Origin: Prauserella isguenensis
GTDB lineage: Bacteria > Actinomycetota > Actinomycetes > Mycobacteriales > Pseudonocardiaceae
DNA: 64,000 bases
Direction of reading: 5' to 3'
Assembly (NCBI RefSeq): GCF_014191605.1
Contig: NZ_JACHWU010000002.1
Location: forward strand, 620,001-684,000
The translations under genes were made by a program, and so were the position numbers. Below the pieces are notes generated by a model. That model did not search any database and had not been told where the DNA came from. It worked only from the letters and a program-made list of their open reading frames with translations. Shown here piece by piece: positions 41,575-50,324 of the stretch. The first letter of the stretch is position 1, and every line of letters starts with the position of its first letter.

Positions 41575-42435
41575 GTGCATACGGTCGCGGTACTGAGTCT
41601 CAAGGGAGGCGTGGGCAAGACGACGGTCGCCCTCGGGCTGGCCTCCGCCGCGCTGCGCCGGGGCGCCCGCACGCTGGTCGCCGACCTGGACCCGCAGGGC
41701 AACGCCACGGCCACACTCAATCCGCCGATGACGACGTCCTCACTCACCGCCGTACTGGACACCCCTCGCGAGGCGGTCATCGCCGACGCACTCGCCCCCA
41801 GCGGCTGGAGCCCCGAACTGGACGTCCTCGTCAGTTCCGAGGACCTGGAACTGCTCAACGAGCCCGGCCCGGACGGCAGACGGCTCGACAACCTCGCACG
41901 CGCGCTCGAGGCACTGCGCGCACGCGGACACGGCGCACGAGGACAGGGCGACCGGCCGTACGAGGTGGCGATCCTGGACTGCCCACCGTCACTGGGCAGG
42001 CTGACCCGGTCGGCGCTGCTCGCCGCCGACACCGCGTTACTGGTCACCGAACCGACGATGTACGCCGTGTCGGGGGCCGAGCGCGCGTTCGAGGCGATCG
42101 AGGCGGTGCGGCAGGGGCCCAATCCGCGGCTGCAGTCGGCCGGCGTGCTGGTCAACCGGATGCGCCCGCGCTCGTACGAGCACCACTACCGGGTCGAGGA
42201 GCTGCGCCAGACGTTCGGCAGGGCGGTCATGCCCACGGCCATCCCCGACCGGCTCGCCGTCCAGCAGGCACAGGGCGCGTGCCTGCCCATCCACGAGTGG
42301 AAGTCGCCCGGGGCCCACGAGATCGGGTTGACGTTCAACATGGTGCTCGCGAAGATCCTGCGCTCCAGCCGTGCCGGGCGGCATCGGCTGCCGGGTGAGC
42401 CCGACGACCCGTCCGCACAGCCCGACTCGGCGTGA
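41575..42435 (+). CDS. ParA/Soj-family ATPase
   Basis: 286 residues. It starts VHTVAVLSLKGGVGKTTVALGLASAAL (deviant Walker A with both Lys), then LVADLDPQGNATATL (A'), VAILDCPPSLGRLTRSAL (Walker B). It ends with a basic arm. ParA-type ATPases position chromosomes or protein complexes. No parB or parS site is adjacent, and the gene is followed 3 bp later by nei, so it is an orphan ParA rather than the chromosomal segregation pair. The start is set by the leaderless promoter and by the family N-terminus. Confidence 0.9.
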   Translation: MHTVAVLSLKGGVGKTTVALGLASAALRRGARTLVADLDPQGNATATLNPPMTTSSLTAVLDTPREAVIADALAPSGWSPELDVLVSSEDLELLNEPGPDGRRLDNLARALEALRARGHGARGQGDRPYEVAILDCPPSLGRLTRSALLAADTALLVTEPTMYAVSGAERAFEAIEAVRQGPNPRLQSAGVLVNRMRPRSYEHHYRVEELRQTFGRAVMPTAIPDRLAVQQAQGACLPIHEWKSPGAHEIGLTFNMVLAKILRSSRAGRHRLPGEPDDPSAQPDSA

Positions 42436-42438
42436 TCC

Positions 42439-43290
42439 GTGCCCGAGGGCGACACCGTCTTCCTCACCGGCAGGCTCGTCGACCGGGCGCTGAGCGGGCG
42501 GACGCTGACGGCGACGGACTTCCGCGTGCCGTCACTGGCGACCGTCGACCTCACCGGAGCCGAGTTCGCCGGCGTGCGCACGGTGGGCAAGCATCTGTTC
42601 TTCCGTTTCCGCGGCGGCCGTGACCGATCGCCTCCCCGCGGCGGGAGCGGCGACCCGGAGCGCGAGCTGAGCCTGCACAGCCACCTGCGGATGGACGGCG
42701 CCTGGCGCACGCTGCGGACCGGCGGTCGCCGGGGAGCGCCCGCCCATCAGATACGGGTCGTGCTGACCGCCGGAGACGCCACGGCCGTCGGTGTCCGCGT
42801 GCACGACCTGGCACTTCTGTCCACATCGGATGAACACCGGCGAATCGGCCACCTGGGCCCGGATCTGCTCGATCCGGAGTGGACCGATGCACACGCGGCA
42901 CGCGCCGCCGCCGCACTGGCGGCCGATCCGGGCCGCGAGCTCGGCACCGCGCTGCTCGATCAGACCGCGCTGGCGGGCATCGGGAACCTGTACAAGGTGG
43001 AGATCTGTTTCCTCACCGGCGTCACGCCCTGGACCGCGGTGTCCGACGTGGACACAGCGAGTGTGGTCGACCTCGCACGGAGGCTACTGCGCGCCAATGC
43101 GCAGCGCTGGGAGCAGAGCACCACGGGCGAACTCGCCCGTGACAGGAGAACCTGGGTGTACGACCGCACCCGGCTCGGCTGCTTCCGCTGCGGCGGGCCG
43201 GTGCGCGTGGCCGCGCAAGGACCGGGCGCCGAGAGCAGGCCGACGTGGTTCTGCCCACGATGCCAGCACGGCCCGGCACCGGAACGCTGA
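42439..43290 (+). CDS. nei: endonuclease VIII-like DNA glycosylase
   Basis: 283 residues, Fpg/Nei family. The initiator Met is followed by Pro2 and Glu3, the catalytic N-terminus (PEGDTVFLTGRLVD). VRTVGKHLFFRF contains the beta-hairpin Lys, and QTALAGIGNLYKVEICF the helix-two-turn-helix. A C-terminal zinc finger shows CFRCGG and CPRCQ. It removes oxidised pyrimidines and nicks the AP site. It follows the ParA-like gene after 3 bp and is probably cotranscribed with it. Confidence 0.92.
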   Translation: MPEGDTVFLTGRLVDRALSGRTLTATDFRVPSLATVDLTGAEFAGVRTVGKHLFFRFRGGRDRSPPRGGSGDPERELSLHSHLRMDGAWRTLRTGGRRGAPAHQIRVVLTAGDATAVGVRVHDLALLSTSDEHRRIGHLGPDLLDPEWTDAHAARAAAALAADPGRELGTALLDQTALAGIGNLYKVEICFLTGVTPWTAVSDVDTASVVDLARRLLRANAQRWEQSTTGELARDRRTWVYDRTRLGCFRCGGPVRVAAQGPGAESRPTWFCPRCQHGPAPER

Positions 43291-43380
43291 CCGCGGGCCT
43301 CCGGCGGCCCCGCCGCGGCGGCCCGGCATCCACGCATGCTGCGCACGTGCGAGCCGGGACACACCGCGCGGAAAAACACG

Positions 43381-43410
43381 TTGCCGGGGGCGGCCGGACG
43401 CGCCTAGCGT
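43381..43410 (+). promoter_or_regulatory. promoter of the nei-pyrD mini-ORF
   Basis: TTGCCG (43381-43386) and TAGCGT (43405-43410) are 18 bp apart, a plausible housekeeping promoter. It would start transcription about 25 nt before the mini-ORF. Confidence 0.5.
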
Positions 43411-43442
43411 GGCGGGTACACGAGAAAGGAGGTGGTCCAGCA

Positions 43443-43481
43443 GTGAACAGCTACAGGACTCGTGAGGTGGCCGTCCGCTAG
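43443..43481 (+). CDS. 12-residue ORF with near-complete anti-SD complement
   Basis: GTG-initiated ORF encoding Met-Asn-Ser-Tyr-Arg-Thr-Arg-Glu-Val-Ala-Val-Arg, stop TAG. It is preceded at 43423-43437 by AGAAAGGAGGTGGTC, which matches the complement of the 16S rRNA 3' end over 14 of 15 positions, far more than any other gene here. CCGTCC-GCTA-GGACGG forms a hairpin with the stop codon in its loop. The unit has its own promoter and a terminator-like fold, and no obvious link to nei or pyrD. It may be a leader peptide, a real micropeptide, or part of a structured RNA. Confidence 0.6.
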   Translation: MNSYRTREVAVR

Positions 43482-43532
43482 GACGGTATGCGGACCACCG
43501 CGTGCCGCCCGGCGAATACCAGGCGGTCACCG

Positions 43533-43606
43533 ACCCCCGATGCTCCCGAGGACCGGTCCACCACGGGCCCGGACGGCTGACGACGTCCGGGAGTCGCATC
43601 GGGGGT
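43533..43606 (+). terminator. long-stem fold closing the mini-ORF unit
   Basis: ACCCCCGATGC (43533-43543) pairs exactly with GCATCGGGGGT (43596-43606). TCCCG/CGGGA (43544-43548 with 43588-43592) extends the stem after a 3-nt bulge. The loop contains palindrome GGACCGGTCC. GGGGGTTTCC follows, so it may end the transcript 130 bp before pyrD. Confidence 0.65.
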
Positions 43607-43737
43607 TTCCCTCATCCAGGCTCCGCTCCGGTCACATCGCTCGAGCGGTTCCCTGCGCTCCCTCGGCTCCGTCGCTCCGGTATGGCCCCGGGGCCGGTAC
43701 CGGCGGCCGGAGCGCACATACGGCACCATAAGCAGCC

Positions 43738-44787
43738 GTGCTCTTCGACAGTCTGCTCCGCCCCGCGTTGTACCGACTGCACGGCGGTGACGCCGAGCGG
43801 GTCCACGAACGCACCGTCCGCGCGCTCGGATCGCTGAGCGCCGCGCCCGCACCGGCCCGGGCGGCGCTGCGGCGCACCTACGCCGCCGCGGACCCCGTCA
43901 CCGCGTTCGGAGTCCGGTTCCCCGGCCGGGTGGGCCTGGCCGCAGGCATGGACAAGGACGGCCGCGCCCTGCACGCATGGCCCAGCCTCGGATTCTCGTT
44001 CATCGAGGTCGGCACCGTCACCGCCCGTGAACAGCCCGGCAATCCACGTCCCCGGCTGTTCGCCCTGCCCGACAGTGACGCAGTGATCAACCGCATGGGC
44101 TTCAACAACGCCGGCGCCGACGCCCTCGCGGCCCGACTCACCCGCGACGGCACGCCGGACGTTCCGCTGGGCATCAGCATCGGCAAGTCGAAGGCCACGC
44201 CGATCGACGAGGCCGTCGCCGACTACGAGACGTCCCTGCGCGCCCTGCACCCGTTCGCCGACTACGTCGCGATCAACGTCAGCTCCCCCAACACTCCGGG
44301 ACTGCGCACCCTGCAGGATCGCGACTCCCTCAGCGAGATCCTCACCGCGCTGCGCGACCTCGCACCCACGACACCGTTGCTGGTGAAGGTCGCGCCCGAC
44401 CTGACCGACGACGCATTGGGCGAGCTGCTGCAGGTGTGCACCGACCACGACGTCGCCGGGGTCATCGCCACCAACACCACGCTCGCCCGTGACGGCCTGG
44501 CGACGTCCGACGCCGCCGCGGCGTCCGAAGCCGGCGGGCTCTCGGGCAGGCCGCTCACCCGCCGCGCCCGGGACGTGGTGCGCTTCGTGCACACCCGCAC
44601 CGCGGGCGCGCTGCCGATCATCGGCGTCGGTGGGATCGGCGGGCCCGCCGACGCCGAGGCGATGCTCGACGCCGGCGCAGCGCTGGTACAGCTGTACACC
44701 GCGTTCGCGCTGCACGGCCCGTCGGTCGTGCGGGACATCAACCGCAGCCTCGCCGCCGAACGGGCACGGTGGCCCGCCGCGTACTGA
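43738..44787 (+). CDS. pyrD: dihydroorotate dehydrogenase (quinone), class 2
   Basis: 349 residues. An N-terminal amphipathic segment ([25 protein letters not shown]) that docks on the membrane marks class 2. Then [41 protein letters not shown], and [14 protein letters not shown] with the catalytic Ser. KVAPDLTDD and [17 protein letters not shown] (FMN phosphate site) complete it. It oxidises dihydroorotate in pyrimidine synthesis with quinone as acceptor. The GTG start is followed by the expected family N-terminus. Monocistronic. Confidence 0.95.
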   Translation: MLFDSLLRPALYRLHGGDAERVHERTVRALGSLSAAPAPARAALRRTYAAADPVTAFGVRFPGRVGLAAGMDKDGRALHAWPSLGFSFIEVGTVTAREQPGNPRPRLFALPDSDAVINRMGFNNAGADALAARLTRDGTPDVPLGISIGKSKATPIDEAVADYETSLRALHPFADYVAINVSSPNTPGLRTLQDRDSLSEILTALRDLAPTTPLLVKVAPDLTDDALGELLQVCTDHDVAGVIATNTTLARDGLATSDAAAASEAGGLSGRPLTRRARDVVRFVHTRTAGALPIIGVGGIGGPADAEAMLDAGAALVQLYTAFALHGPSVVRDINRSLAAERARWPAAY

Positions 44788-44799
44788 ACGAGCTCAAGA

Positions 44800-44854
44800 C
44801 AGCGCCCCACAACAACGACAGCGCCCTCACGACGGTCAGCGCCCTCACGAGGAC
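44800..44854. repeat. three tandem 18-19-bp CAGCGCCC units
   Basis: Units begin CAGCGCCC at 44800, 44819 and 44837. The last two share CAGCGCCCTCACGA. They fill the gap between convergent pyrD and pspM. Confidence 0.6.
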
Positions 44855-44861
44855 GCCCGTC

Positions 44862-45839
44862 TCAGGACAGTTCGCGCAGCGCGACGGCCAGTCCGGCGAG
44901 CCGGTCGGTGGCGTCGGTGAGCGCCTCCTTCGCCGGGGTCGCGCCGTCGCTGCTCGCGGCGACCGCGCGGCCCGCCGCAGCGACGAGCGTGCCGTAGCCT
45001 TCGAGTCCCTCCTCGAGCTGCTCCCGCAGTGCGGTGACGGCCGAGTCCAGCCCGGCACGCTCGCGCGCGGGCGCAGCGTCCCGGGCCCGCTCGATCGACT
45101 CGAGCCGCGCCGCGAGCCCACGCAGGGCCGCCGAGGCGTCCATCGCCGTTGCCCTGGCGTCTTCGACGTCGAACCCGGTCGCCCCCGACGGCGCACCGTG
45201 CTGCGGGGTGGCCAGCTGGTCGAGCAGGTCGGTCAGGGTGCGTTCACTGTCGACGAGCTTCTCCATCGGCGCCCGGGCGGCCGAGTTCGCGGGCGGCAAC
45301 GTCGACGAGGGATCGGGCTTCGGCGGCTCGGCCCGCCCCAGCCGTCGCAGCTTCGTACCGGACGACACGGCCAGCGCACCGAACACGACGGTGCCCGCAG
45401 CGCCGGTCAGCGCGCCTTCGACGCCCTCGTACACCCCGATCACACCGAAGTACCCGGCGACGGCCCACAGCACCGCCAGGAGCGTCAGAACTGCCCACAG
45501 AGTGAAAGCACGCCGCGTCCAGCGCACCCGGCGCGCGTGTTTCGCCTCGGGCGAGTTCCACGCGGCGAGTTTGTCGCGGACGTCGGTCACGACCGTGAGG
45601 TCCACCTTGGGCCGCGGCGCCGGCCGATGACCGGTGCGGGGGCCGTCGGACCCGGCGGTCGTCTCGCCGCCGGGCTCCGACGTCCGGTCCCGGCCGTCGG
45701 CCGACCGCTGGTCCTCGGGCGGCAGGTACTTCTGGACCTTCTCCTGGGCCTTCTGCGCGTAGTCGGGCAGACGTTCGACGTGCTTACCGAGTTTCGCCGT
45801 CAGCTCGCTGAAATCCCGCCTGCCCGGCTTCCCCGCCAT
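44862..45839 (-). CDS. pspM: PspM-like phage-shock membrane protein
   Basis: 325 residues. It starts MAGKPGRRDFSELTAKLGKHVERLPDYAQKAQEKVQKYLP, a helical arm that in mycobacteria contacts PspA. Two adjoining membrane helices (about 110-155) follow TRRAFTLWAVLTLLAVLWAVAGYFGVIGVYEGVEG. A long C-terminal coiled region has MEKLVDSERTLTDLLDQLA and DSAVTALREQLEEGLEGYGTLV. It matches Rv2743c by order (clgR, pspA, pspM). It anchors PspA to the stressed membrane. The mycobacterial fourth gene pspN is absent; a convergent pyrD follows. Confidence 0.82.
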   Translation of the reverse strand: MAGKPGRRDFSELTAKLGKHVERLPDYAQKAQEKVQKYLPPEDQRSADGRDRTSEPGGETTAGSDGPRTGHRPAPRPKVDLTVVTDVRDKLAAWNSPEAKHARRVRWTRRAFTLWAVLTLLAVLWAVAGYFGVIGVYEGVEGALTGAAGTVVFGALAVSSGTKLRRLGRAEPPKPDPSSTLPPANSAARAPMEKLVDSERTLTDLLDQLATPQHGAPSGATGFDVEDARATAMDASAALRGLAARLESIERARDAAPARERAGLDSAVTALREQLEEGLEGYGTLVAAAGRAVAASSDGATPAKEALTDATDRLAGLAVALRELS

Positions 45840-45882
45840 GACCGCCTCCCGGACGTTCGTGAACCGGCCCGACCCGGCCGTG

Positions 45883-46746
45883 TCAGGCCTGGTTCTTCTG
45901 CTGTTCGGCCTGCACGCGCTGCTGGATCTCCTGCTGAATGTCCGGCGAGGCGGCGGGCTGCGTCGCACCCGCCGACGAGGTACCGGACCCGGTCGAACCG
46001 TCGGTCACCTCTCCTGCCACGGACCCGCCAGACATCGAGGCGCGGATCTGCTCGAGCCGGTTGTGCCCGGCGAGCTGCGTGGTCGAGTGCTGGACCTCCA
46101 TCATGCGGCCCTGCACCGAGTTCTGCGCCAGTTCCGCGGACCCCACGGCCGTGGTGTAGCGCTTCTCGATCTTGTCGCGGACCTCTTCCAGCGACGGGGT
46201 GTTGCCCGGGGCGGCCAGTTCGGTCATCTGATTCAGGGACGCGGAGACCTGCTCCTGCATCTTGGCCTGCTCCAGCTGCGACATCAGCTTGGTCCGCTCG
46301 GCGAGCTTCTGCTGCAGCATGCTCGCGTTGCGCTCCACAGCCTGCTTGGCCTGGTCGGCGGCCTGCAGCGCCTGGTCGTGCAGCGTCTTGAGGTCCTCGA
46401 TGCTCTGCTCGGCGGTGACGAGCTGGGCGGCGAAACCCTCCGCGGCCGTCTCGTACTCCTGGGCCTTCTGCTCGTCGCCGCGGGCGCGGGCCTCCTCGGC
46501 CAGCGTCAGTGCCTGCCGCGTCGACGACTGCAGCTTCTCCACCTCGCCCAGCTGGCGGTTCAGCTTCATCTCCAGCTGCCGCTGATTACCGATCACCGAG
46601 GCCGCCTGCTGCGACAGCTGCTGGTGGTTGCGCTGCGCCTCCTCGATGGCCTGCTGGATCTGCACCTTCGGATCGGCGTTCTCGTCGACCTTCGCCGAGA
46701 ACGCCGCCATCAGGTACTTCCATGCCTTCACGAAAGGGTTGGCCAT
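45883..46746 (-). CDS. pspA: phage-shock protein A (PspA/IM30)
   Basis: 287 residues, almost all coiled coil. [34 protein letters not shown] is the amphipathic membrane-binding start, followed by [20 protein letters not shown] and further heptads to about residue 215, then a Gly/Ser/Thr tail. The ATG at 46746 gives this family start; a GTG 21 bp upstream is also possible. It forms ESCRT-III-like scaffolds that stabilise damaged membranes. Its own sigma-E-type promoter is seen upstream, besides read-through from clgR. Confidence 0.92.
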   Translation of the reverse strand: MANPFVKAWKYLMAAFSAKVDENADPKVQIQQAIEEAQRNHQQLSQQAASVIGNQRQLEMKLNRQLGEVEKLQSSTRQALTLAEEARARGDEQKAQEYETAAEGFAAQLVTAEQSIEDLKTLHDQALQAADQAKQAVERNASMLQQKLAERTKLMSQLEQAKMQEQVSASLNQMTELAAPGNTPSLEEVRDKIEKRYTTAVGSAELAQNSVQGRMMEVQHSTTQLAGHNRLEQIRASMSGGSVAGEVTDGSTGSGTSSAGATQPAASPDIQQEIQQRVQAEQQKNQA

Positions 46747-46817
46747 CTTTCCGCCTGCCTTCTCCACGTCCCACGGGCTTACTGTCCGGTGTTGTCACCG
46801 CTGGCCGTCGACCTGGC

Positions 46818-46844
46818 AACGTGCAACCCCCGGTGTCGGGTTCC
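46818..46844 (-). promoter_or_regulatory. sigma-E-type promoter of pspA
   Basis: GGAAC (46844-46840) and CGTT (46821-46818) on the minus strand are separated by 18 nt, fitting the actinobacterial SigE consensus GGAAC-N17/18-CGTT. Transcription would start about 65 nt before pspA. Confidence 0.65.
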
Positions 46845-46878
46845 ATCGTGTCAGGTCGGCAGCGGTCGTTCCACAAGA

Positions 46879-46916
46879 CCCCGAAGGATTTCGGGGGATT
46901 TCACCGGGTTTCCCGG
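46879..46916 (-). terminator. hairpins between clgR and pspA
   Basis: CCCCGAA/TTCGGGG (46879-46896) and CCGGG-TTT-CCCGG (46904-46916) stand just after the clgR stop. They would reduce read-through into pspA, leaving pspA to its own stress promoter. Confidence 0.6.
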
Positions 46917-46947
46917 ACAAGCGGATGATCTCGGCTCGTGGCCGTAC

Positions 46948-47430
46948 TCAGGCCACGAGCGCGGCCTTCGCCTCCGGCTGATGAATCGTCGTGCGCAGCA
47001 CCGGCGACAGCTGCAGGTCGGTCAGTTCGTCGCCGACCGGGCCCGCCACGAGCGACCCGCCTTCGAAGCCCTCGCGATCGGTCGCGGCGCTCGCGTGTGC
47101 CTCGCCGACCTCGACCGCGCGCTCCGCGGTCGTGTCGGCCCCGTCGACGGCGGGCTCGACCGGCCCGTCCACGGCCCCGACGGCGTCCACGCTGTCCAGC
47201 GCGGAGACGTCACCGGCGACGCTGACCAGCAGGTCCGACAGGGGAAGATCCAGGGCCTCGCAGATCGAGGCCAGCAGTTCGCTGGAAGCCTCCTTCTGTC
47301 CGCGTTCGACTTCGGACAGGTATCCCAGGCTCACCCTCGCGACGCGCGAGATGTCGCGCAGCGTCCGCTGCCTCGTGGTCCGGGCATGGCGGAGCCGGTC
47401 ACCGATCGCCTCACGTAGCAGCACGGTCAT
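46948..47430 (-). CDS. clgR: ClgR, XRE-family stress regulator
   Basis: 160 residues. The helix-turn-helix (about 6-65) reads [49 protein letters not shown] in the family pattern; an acidic, poorly conserved region follows, then [20 protein letters not shown]. The non-polar C-terminus resembles the Clp-protease degron of other ClgR proteins, which activate clp and psp genes and are themselves degraded by ClpP. The ATG start follows AAGGGAGG. A 25-bp imperfect palindrome 68 bp upstream is a likely autoregulatory site. Confidence 0.9.
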   Translation of the reverse strand: MTVLLREAIGDRLRHARTTRQRTLRDISRVARVSLGYLSEVERGQKEASSELLASICEALDLPLSDLLVSVAGDVSALDSVDAVGAVDGPVEPAVDGADTTAERAVEVGEAHASAATDREGFEGGSLVAGPVGDELTDLQLSPVLRTTIHQPEAKAALVA

Positions 47431-47497
47431 CACGCGCCTCCCTTCAACCACCGCCCACGGTACCGACCGGGACCGACACCGCACAGTGATGAGCGCG

Positions 47498-47522
47498 GTT
47501 CGTCCGCCATCGGCGAACGAAC
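47498..47522. promoter_or_regulatory. ClgR-type palindrome upstream of clgR
   Basis: GTTCGT (47498-47503) and ACGAAC (47517-47522) enclose CGCCATCGGCG (47505-47515), all centred on 47510. The core fits the CGC-N5-GCG pattern of ClgR sites except for one central base. Confidence 0.6.
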
Positions 47523-47608
47523 CGGGTCCACCACGGGGCCCGACCGCGATCACCGGCGGTACCCACCCGGAAGGTCCGGGCGGGCTGTATCCCGGTACAA
47601 CGCCCAGG

Positions 47609-48085
47609 TCACCCGAGTTGTTCCGCGAGCAGCACGAGCGCGCCCCGGACCGCCCCGGTGCGCACCGCGTCCCGGTCCCCGGAAATCTTCAGTGTCCGGG
47701 CGTGGCGGCCGTCCGGACCGCACGCGGCGACGTGCACCGTCCCCGGCGCCACCCCGTCCTGCGGCGCAGGGCCGGCGACGCCGGTCAGGCCGAGTCCCCA
47801 GTCGGACCGGCACCGCTCGCGGGCCCCGGCCGCCAGCTGCGCCGCCACCTCCGGGTGCACCGCACCCTCGGCCTCCAGCAGTGCCGGGGAGACGCCCGCC
47901 AGTTCGTGCTTCAACTCCGTGGCGTACACGACCAGGCCGCCCCGCAGCACCACGCTCGACCCCGGCACCTCGGCCAGGGTCGCGCACACCAGCCCCGCGG
48001 TCAGCGATTCCGCCGCAGCCACCGTCTGCCCGGCGGCGGTCAGCAGTTCGACGACCCGCCGTGGCAACGTGCCCTGCTCGCTCAC
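47609..48085 (-). CDS. pncC: CinA-like nicotinamide-nucleotide amidohydrolase
   Basis: 158 residues, only the C-terminal CinA domain. [22 protein letters not shown] carries the catalytic Ser; [34 protein letters not shown] and [13 protein letters not shown] follow, the usual PncC order. It deamidates nicotinamide mononucleotide in NAD recycling. GTG start, 16 bp after the pgsA stop on the same strand, so it is the last gene of the rimO-pgsA-pncC operon. clgR lies next on the same strand. Confidence 0.9.
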   Translation of the reverse strand: MSEQGTLPRRVVELLTAAGQTVAAAESLTAGLVCATLAEVPGSSVVLRGGLVVYATELKHELAGVSPALLEAEGAVHPEVAAQLAAGARERCRSDWGLGLTGVAGPAPQDGVAPGTVHVAACGPDGRHARTLKISGDRDAVRTGAVRGALVLLAEQLG

Positions 48086-48101
48086 GCCAGCATTCTGCCG
48101 A

Positions 48102-48770
48102 TCACGACGCCGTCGTGCCCGCCGAGGTCGCCCGCAGCCGCAGCGCGCGGACGACGTAGTCGAGCCCGGTCGCCACCGTGAGCACCAGCGCCACCACCAT
48201 CACGGTCCAGCTCACTATGTCCAGCGCGGCGGGCAGCGGCAACAGGAACAGCCCGATCGCGACGACCTGGGCGAGCGTCTTGGCCTTGCCGCCCCGGCTC
48301 GCCGGGATCACACCGTGGCGGATCACCCAGAACCGCAGCAGCGTGATCCCCAGTTCGCGCACGGCGATCACGATCGTCACCCACCACGGCAGTTCGCCGA
48401 GCACGCTCAGCCCGACCAGTGCGGCCCCGATGAGGGCCTTGTCGGCGATCGGATCGGCGATCTTGCCGAAGTCGGTGATCAGGTCGTACTTGCGGGCCAC
48501 CCAGCCGTCGACGTTGTCGGTCAGCGCCGCGATGGCGAACAGCGCCGCCGCGACGTACCGCCACAGGCCGGCCTCACCGCCGCCGTCCACCTCGCCGGTA
48601 CCGCTCACGAACAGGGCGATCACGAACAGCGGCACCAGCACCAGCCGCGAGATCGTCAGCAGATTCGCGATGTTCAGCGTCGGCACCGACACCACGCTCG
48701 GCCGGCCGGCCCCGTCCGCGGAACCGCCTGCACCCCCCGCGGCGCCGTCGCCTCCGGGTGCGCCGGTCAC
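48102..48770 (-). CDS. pgsA: CDP-diacylglycerol-glycerol-3-phosphate 3-phosphatidyltransferase
   Basis: 222 residues. [19 protein letters not shown] starts the membrane part after a Gly/Ala-rich arm. The CDP-alcohol motif is complete: [29 protein letters not shown], with the DG-AR-G-D-D metal ligands. About five membrane helices. It makes phosphatidylglycerol phosphate. The GTG start overlaps the rimO stop. The order rimO-pgsA corresponds to the region of M. tuberculosis pgsA3 (Rv2746c). Confidence 0.92.
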   Translation of the reverse strand: MTGAPGGDGAAGGAGGSADGAGRPSVVSVPTLNIANLLTISRLVLVPLFVIALFVSGTGEVDGGGEAGLWRYVAAALFAIAALTDNVDGWVARKYDLITDFGKIADPIADKALIGAALVGLSVLGELPWWVTIVIAVRELGITLLRFWVIRHGVIPASRGGKAKTLAQVVAIGLFLLPLPAALDIVSWTVMVVALVLTVATGLDYVVRALRLRATSAGTTAS

Positions 48771-50260
48771 CGCGCGGCGTCCTCACCGGCAGGGTCCTCA
48801 CCCGTGACGGGCCCCGCCGGGCGCACGATCAGGTCGACGCCCTCGCTGTCGACCACCTCGCAGCGAATCACCGCACCCCGCTCGACCTCTCCCGCGTCGA
48901 GCACGACGCATTCGCCGTCGACCTCCGGCGCCTGGTGCGCCGCACGGCCCCTGACCTCGGCGTCCTCGGAATCCTCGGCGTCGGAGTCCTCGGAGTGGGA
49001 GCCCGCCTGCTCGACGAGCACGTCGACGACGGTCCCGACGCGCTCCTCCGCCCGCTGCGCCGTCAGCTCCTCGACCAGCGTGGAGATGCGCGCGACCCGC
49101 TCGGCGATCACGTCCTCGTCGAGCTTGCCCTCGTACCCCTCGGCCTCGGTGCCGTCCTCGTCGGAGTACCCGAACACGCCGACGGCGTCGAGCCGCGCGC
49201 CCGTCAGGAACCGCTCCAGCTCCGCCACGTCGTCCTCGGTCTCCCCGGGGAACCCGACGATCACGTTGGTGCGGATACCCGCCTCGGGCGCGTACTCCCG
49301 GATCTGGTCGACGAGGGCGAGGAACGAATCGGTCGACCCGAACCGCCGCATCCGCCGGAGCACCGATTCGCTGGAGTGCTGGAACGACAGGTCGAAGTAG
49401 TCGGCCACGCCCGGGGTCGTGGCGATCGCCTTCACCAGGTCGGGACGCGTCTCGGCGGGCTGCAGGTACGACACACGCACCCGTTCGACGCCGTCGACCT
49501 CCGCCAGCCGCGGCAGCAGCGCCTCCAGCGCCCGCGTGCCGCCCAGCTCCCGGCCGAGGTCCTTGCCGTAGGACGTCGAGTTCTCGCTGACCAGGAACAG
49601 CTCCCGCGCCCCCTGCGTGGCCAGCCACTCCGCCTCGGCCACGATCTCGTCCGGGTGCCGGGAGACGAACGACCCGCGGAACGACGGGATGGCGCAGAAC
49701 GAGCAGCGGCGGTCGCAGCCGGAGGCGATCTTCAGCGACGCGACCGGCGCGTCGTCGAGTCGCGTGCGCAGCACGCGCGGCCCCCACCCCGCGTGTCCGG
49801 GCACCGCGACGTCCTCGGCGGCGTCCTGTCGTTCGACGGGGCTGATCGGCAGCAGCTTCCTGCGGTCCGCGGGCGTGTGCGAGCTGATCCGCCTGCCCGC
49901 GGCGACGTCGTCGAGTCGTTCGGCGAGCTGCGCATAGTGATCGAAGCCCAGCACGGCGTCGGCCTCGGGCAGGTTCTCGGCGAGCTGCTCGCCGTAGCGC
50001 TCGGCCATGCAGCCGACGGCGACGACCTTCGCACCCGTGTCGGACGCGGCCAGCAGCGTGTCCACCGAGTCCTTCTTCGCCGACTCGACGAACCCGCACG
50101 TGTTGACCACCACGACGTCGCTGCCTGCGGGGTCGCTCTCCAGCTCCCAGCCCCCCGCGGCGAGTCGCCCCGCGAGTTCCTCGGAGTCGACCTCGTTACG
50201 GGAACAGCCCAGGGTCAGCAGGGACACCCTGCGGCCGGGCGAGGAATCTGCGGAAGACAT
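48767..50260 (-). CDS. rimO: ribosomal protein S12 methylthiotransferase RimO
   Basis: 497 residues. The UPF0004 domain starts [15 protein letters not shown] with cluster cysteines (also NTCGF and VGCMAERYG). The radical-SAM motif is [17 protein letters not shown] (CxxxCxxC). A C-terminal TRAM domain follows. It adds a methylthio group to the conserved Asp of ribosomal protein S12. The TRAM domain is interrupted at about 419-436 by an acidic Ser/Glu/Asp run ([15 protein letters not shown]), unlike most homologues. The ATG at 50260 gives the normal N-terminus. First gene of the operon with pgsA and pncC. Confidence 0.93.
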   Translation of the reverse strand: MSSADSSPGRRVSLLTLGCSRNEVDSEELAGRLAAGGWELESDPAGSDVVVVNTCGFVESAKKDSVDTLLAASDTGAKVVAVGCMAERYGEQLAENLPEADAVLGFDHYAQLAERLDDVAAGRRISSHTPADRRKLLPISPVERQDAAEDVAVPGHAGWGPRVLRTRLDDAPVASLKIASGCDRRCSFCAIPSFRGSFVSRHPDEIVAEAEWLATQGARELFLVSENSTSYGKDLGRELGGTRALEALLPRLAEVDGVERVRVSYLQPAETRPDLVKAIATTPGVADYFDLSFQHSSESVLRRMRRFGSTDSFLALVDQIREYAPEAGIRTNVIVGFPGETEDDVAELERFLTGARLDAVGVFGYSDEDGTEAEGYEGKLDEDVIAERVARISTLVEELTAQRAEERVGTVVDVLVEQAGSHSEDSDAEDSEDAEVRGRAAHQAPEVDGECVVLDAGEVERGAVIRCEVVDSEGVDLIVRPAGPVTGEDPAGEDAAR

Positions 50261-50311
50261 CCCGACAAGAGTAACGACCAGGCCATCGGTGTGTCCGCGC
50301 AACCCGGCCGC

Positions 50312-50317
50312 TAGCGT
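50312..50317 (+). promoter_or_regulatory. -10 box TAGCGT of argA
   Basis: TAGCGT ends 7 nt before the argA GTG; no ribosome site is present, so the mRNA is probably leaderless. Confidence 0.5.
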
Positions 50318-50324
50318 TTGAGCG

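Noticed and set aside
43443-43481. Reading the 12-codon ORF as part of a longer protein from 43245
   Set aside because: The upstream in-frame part lies across the nei 3' end and contains the ribosome site itself. The strong SD and GTG at 43443 favour the short form.
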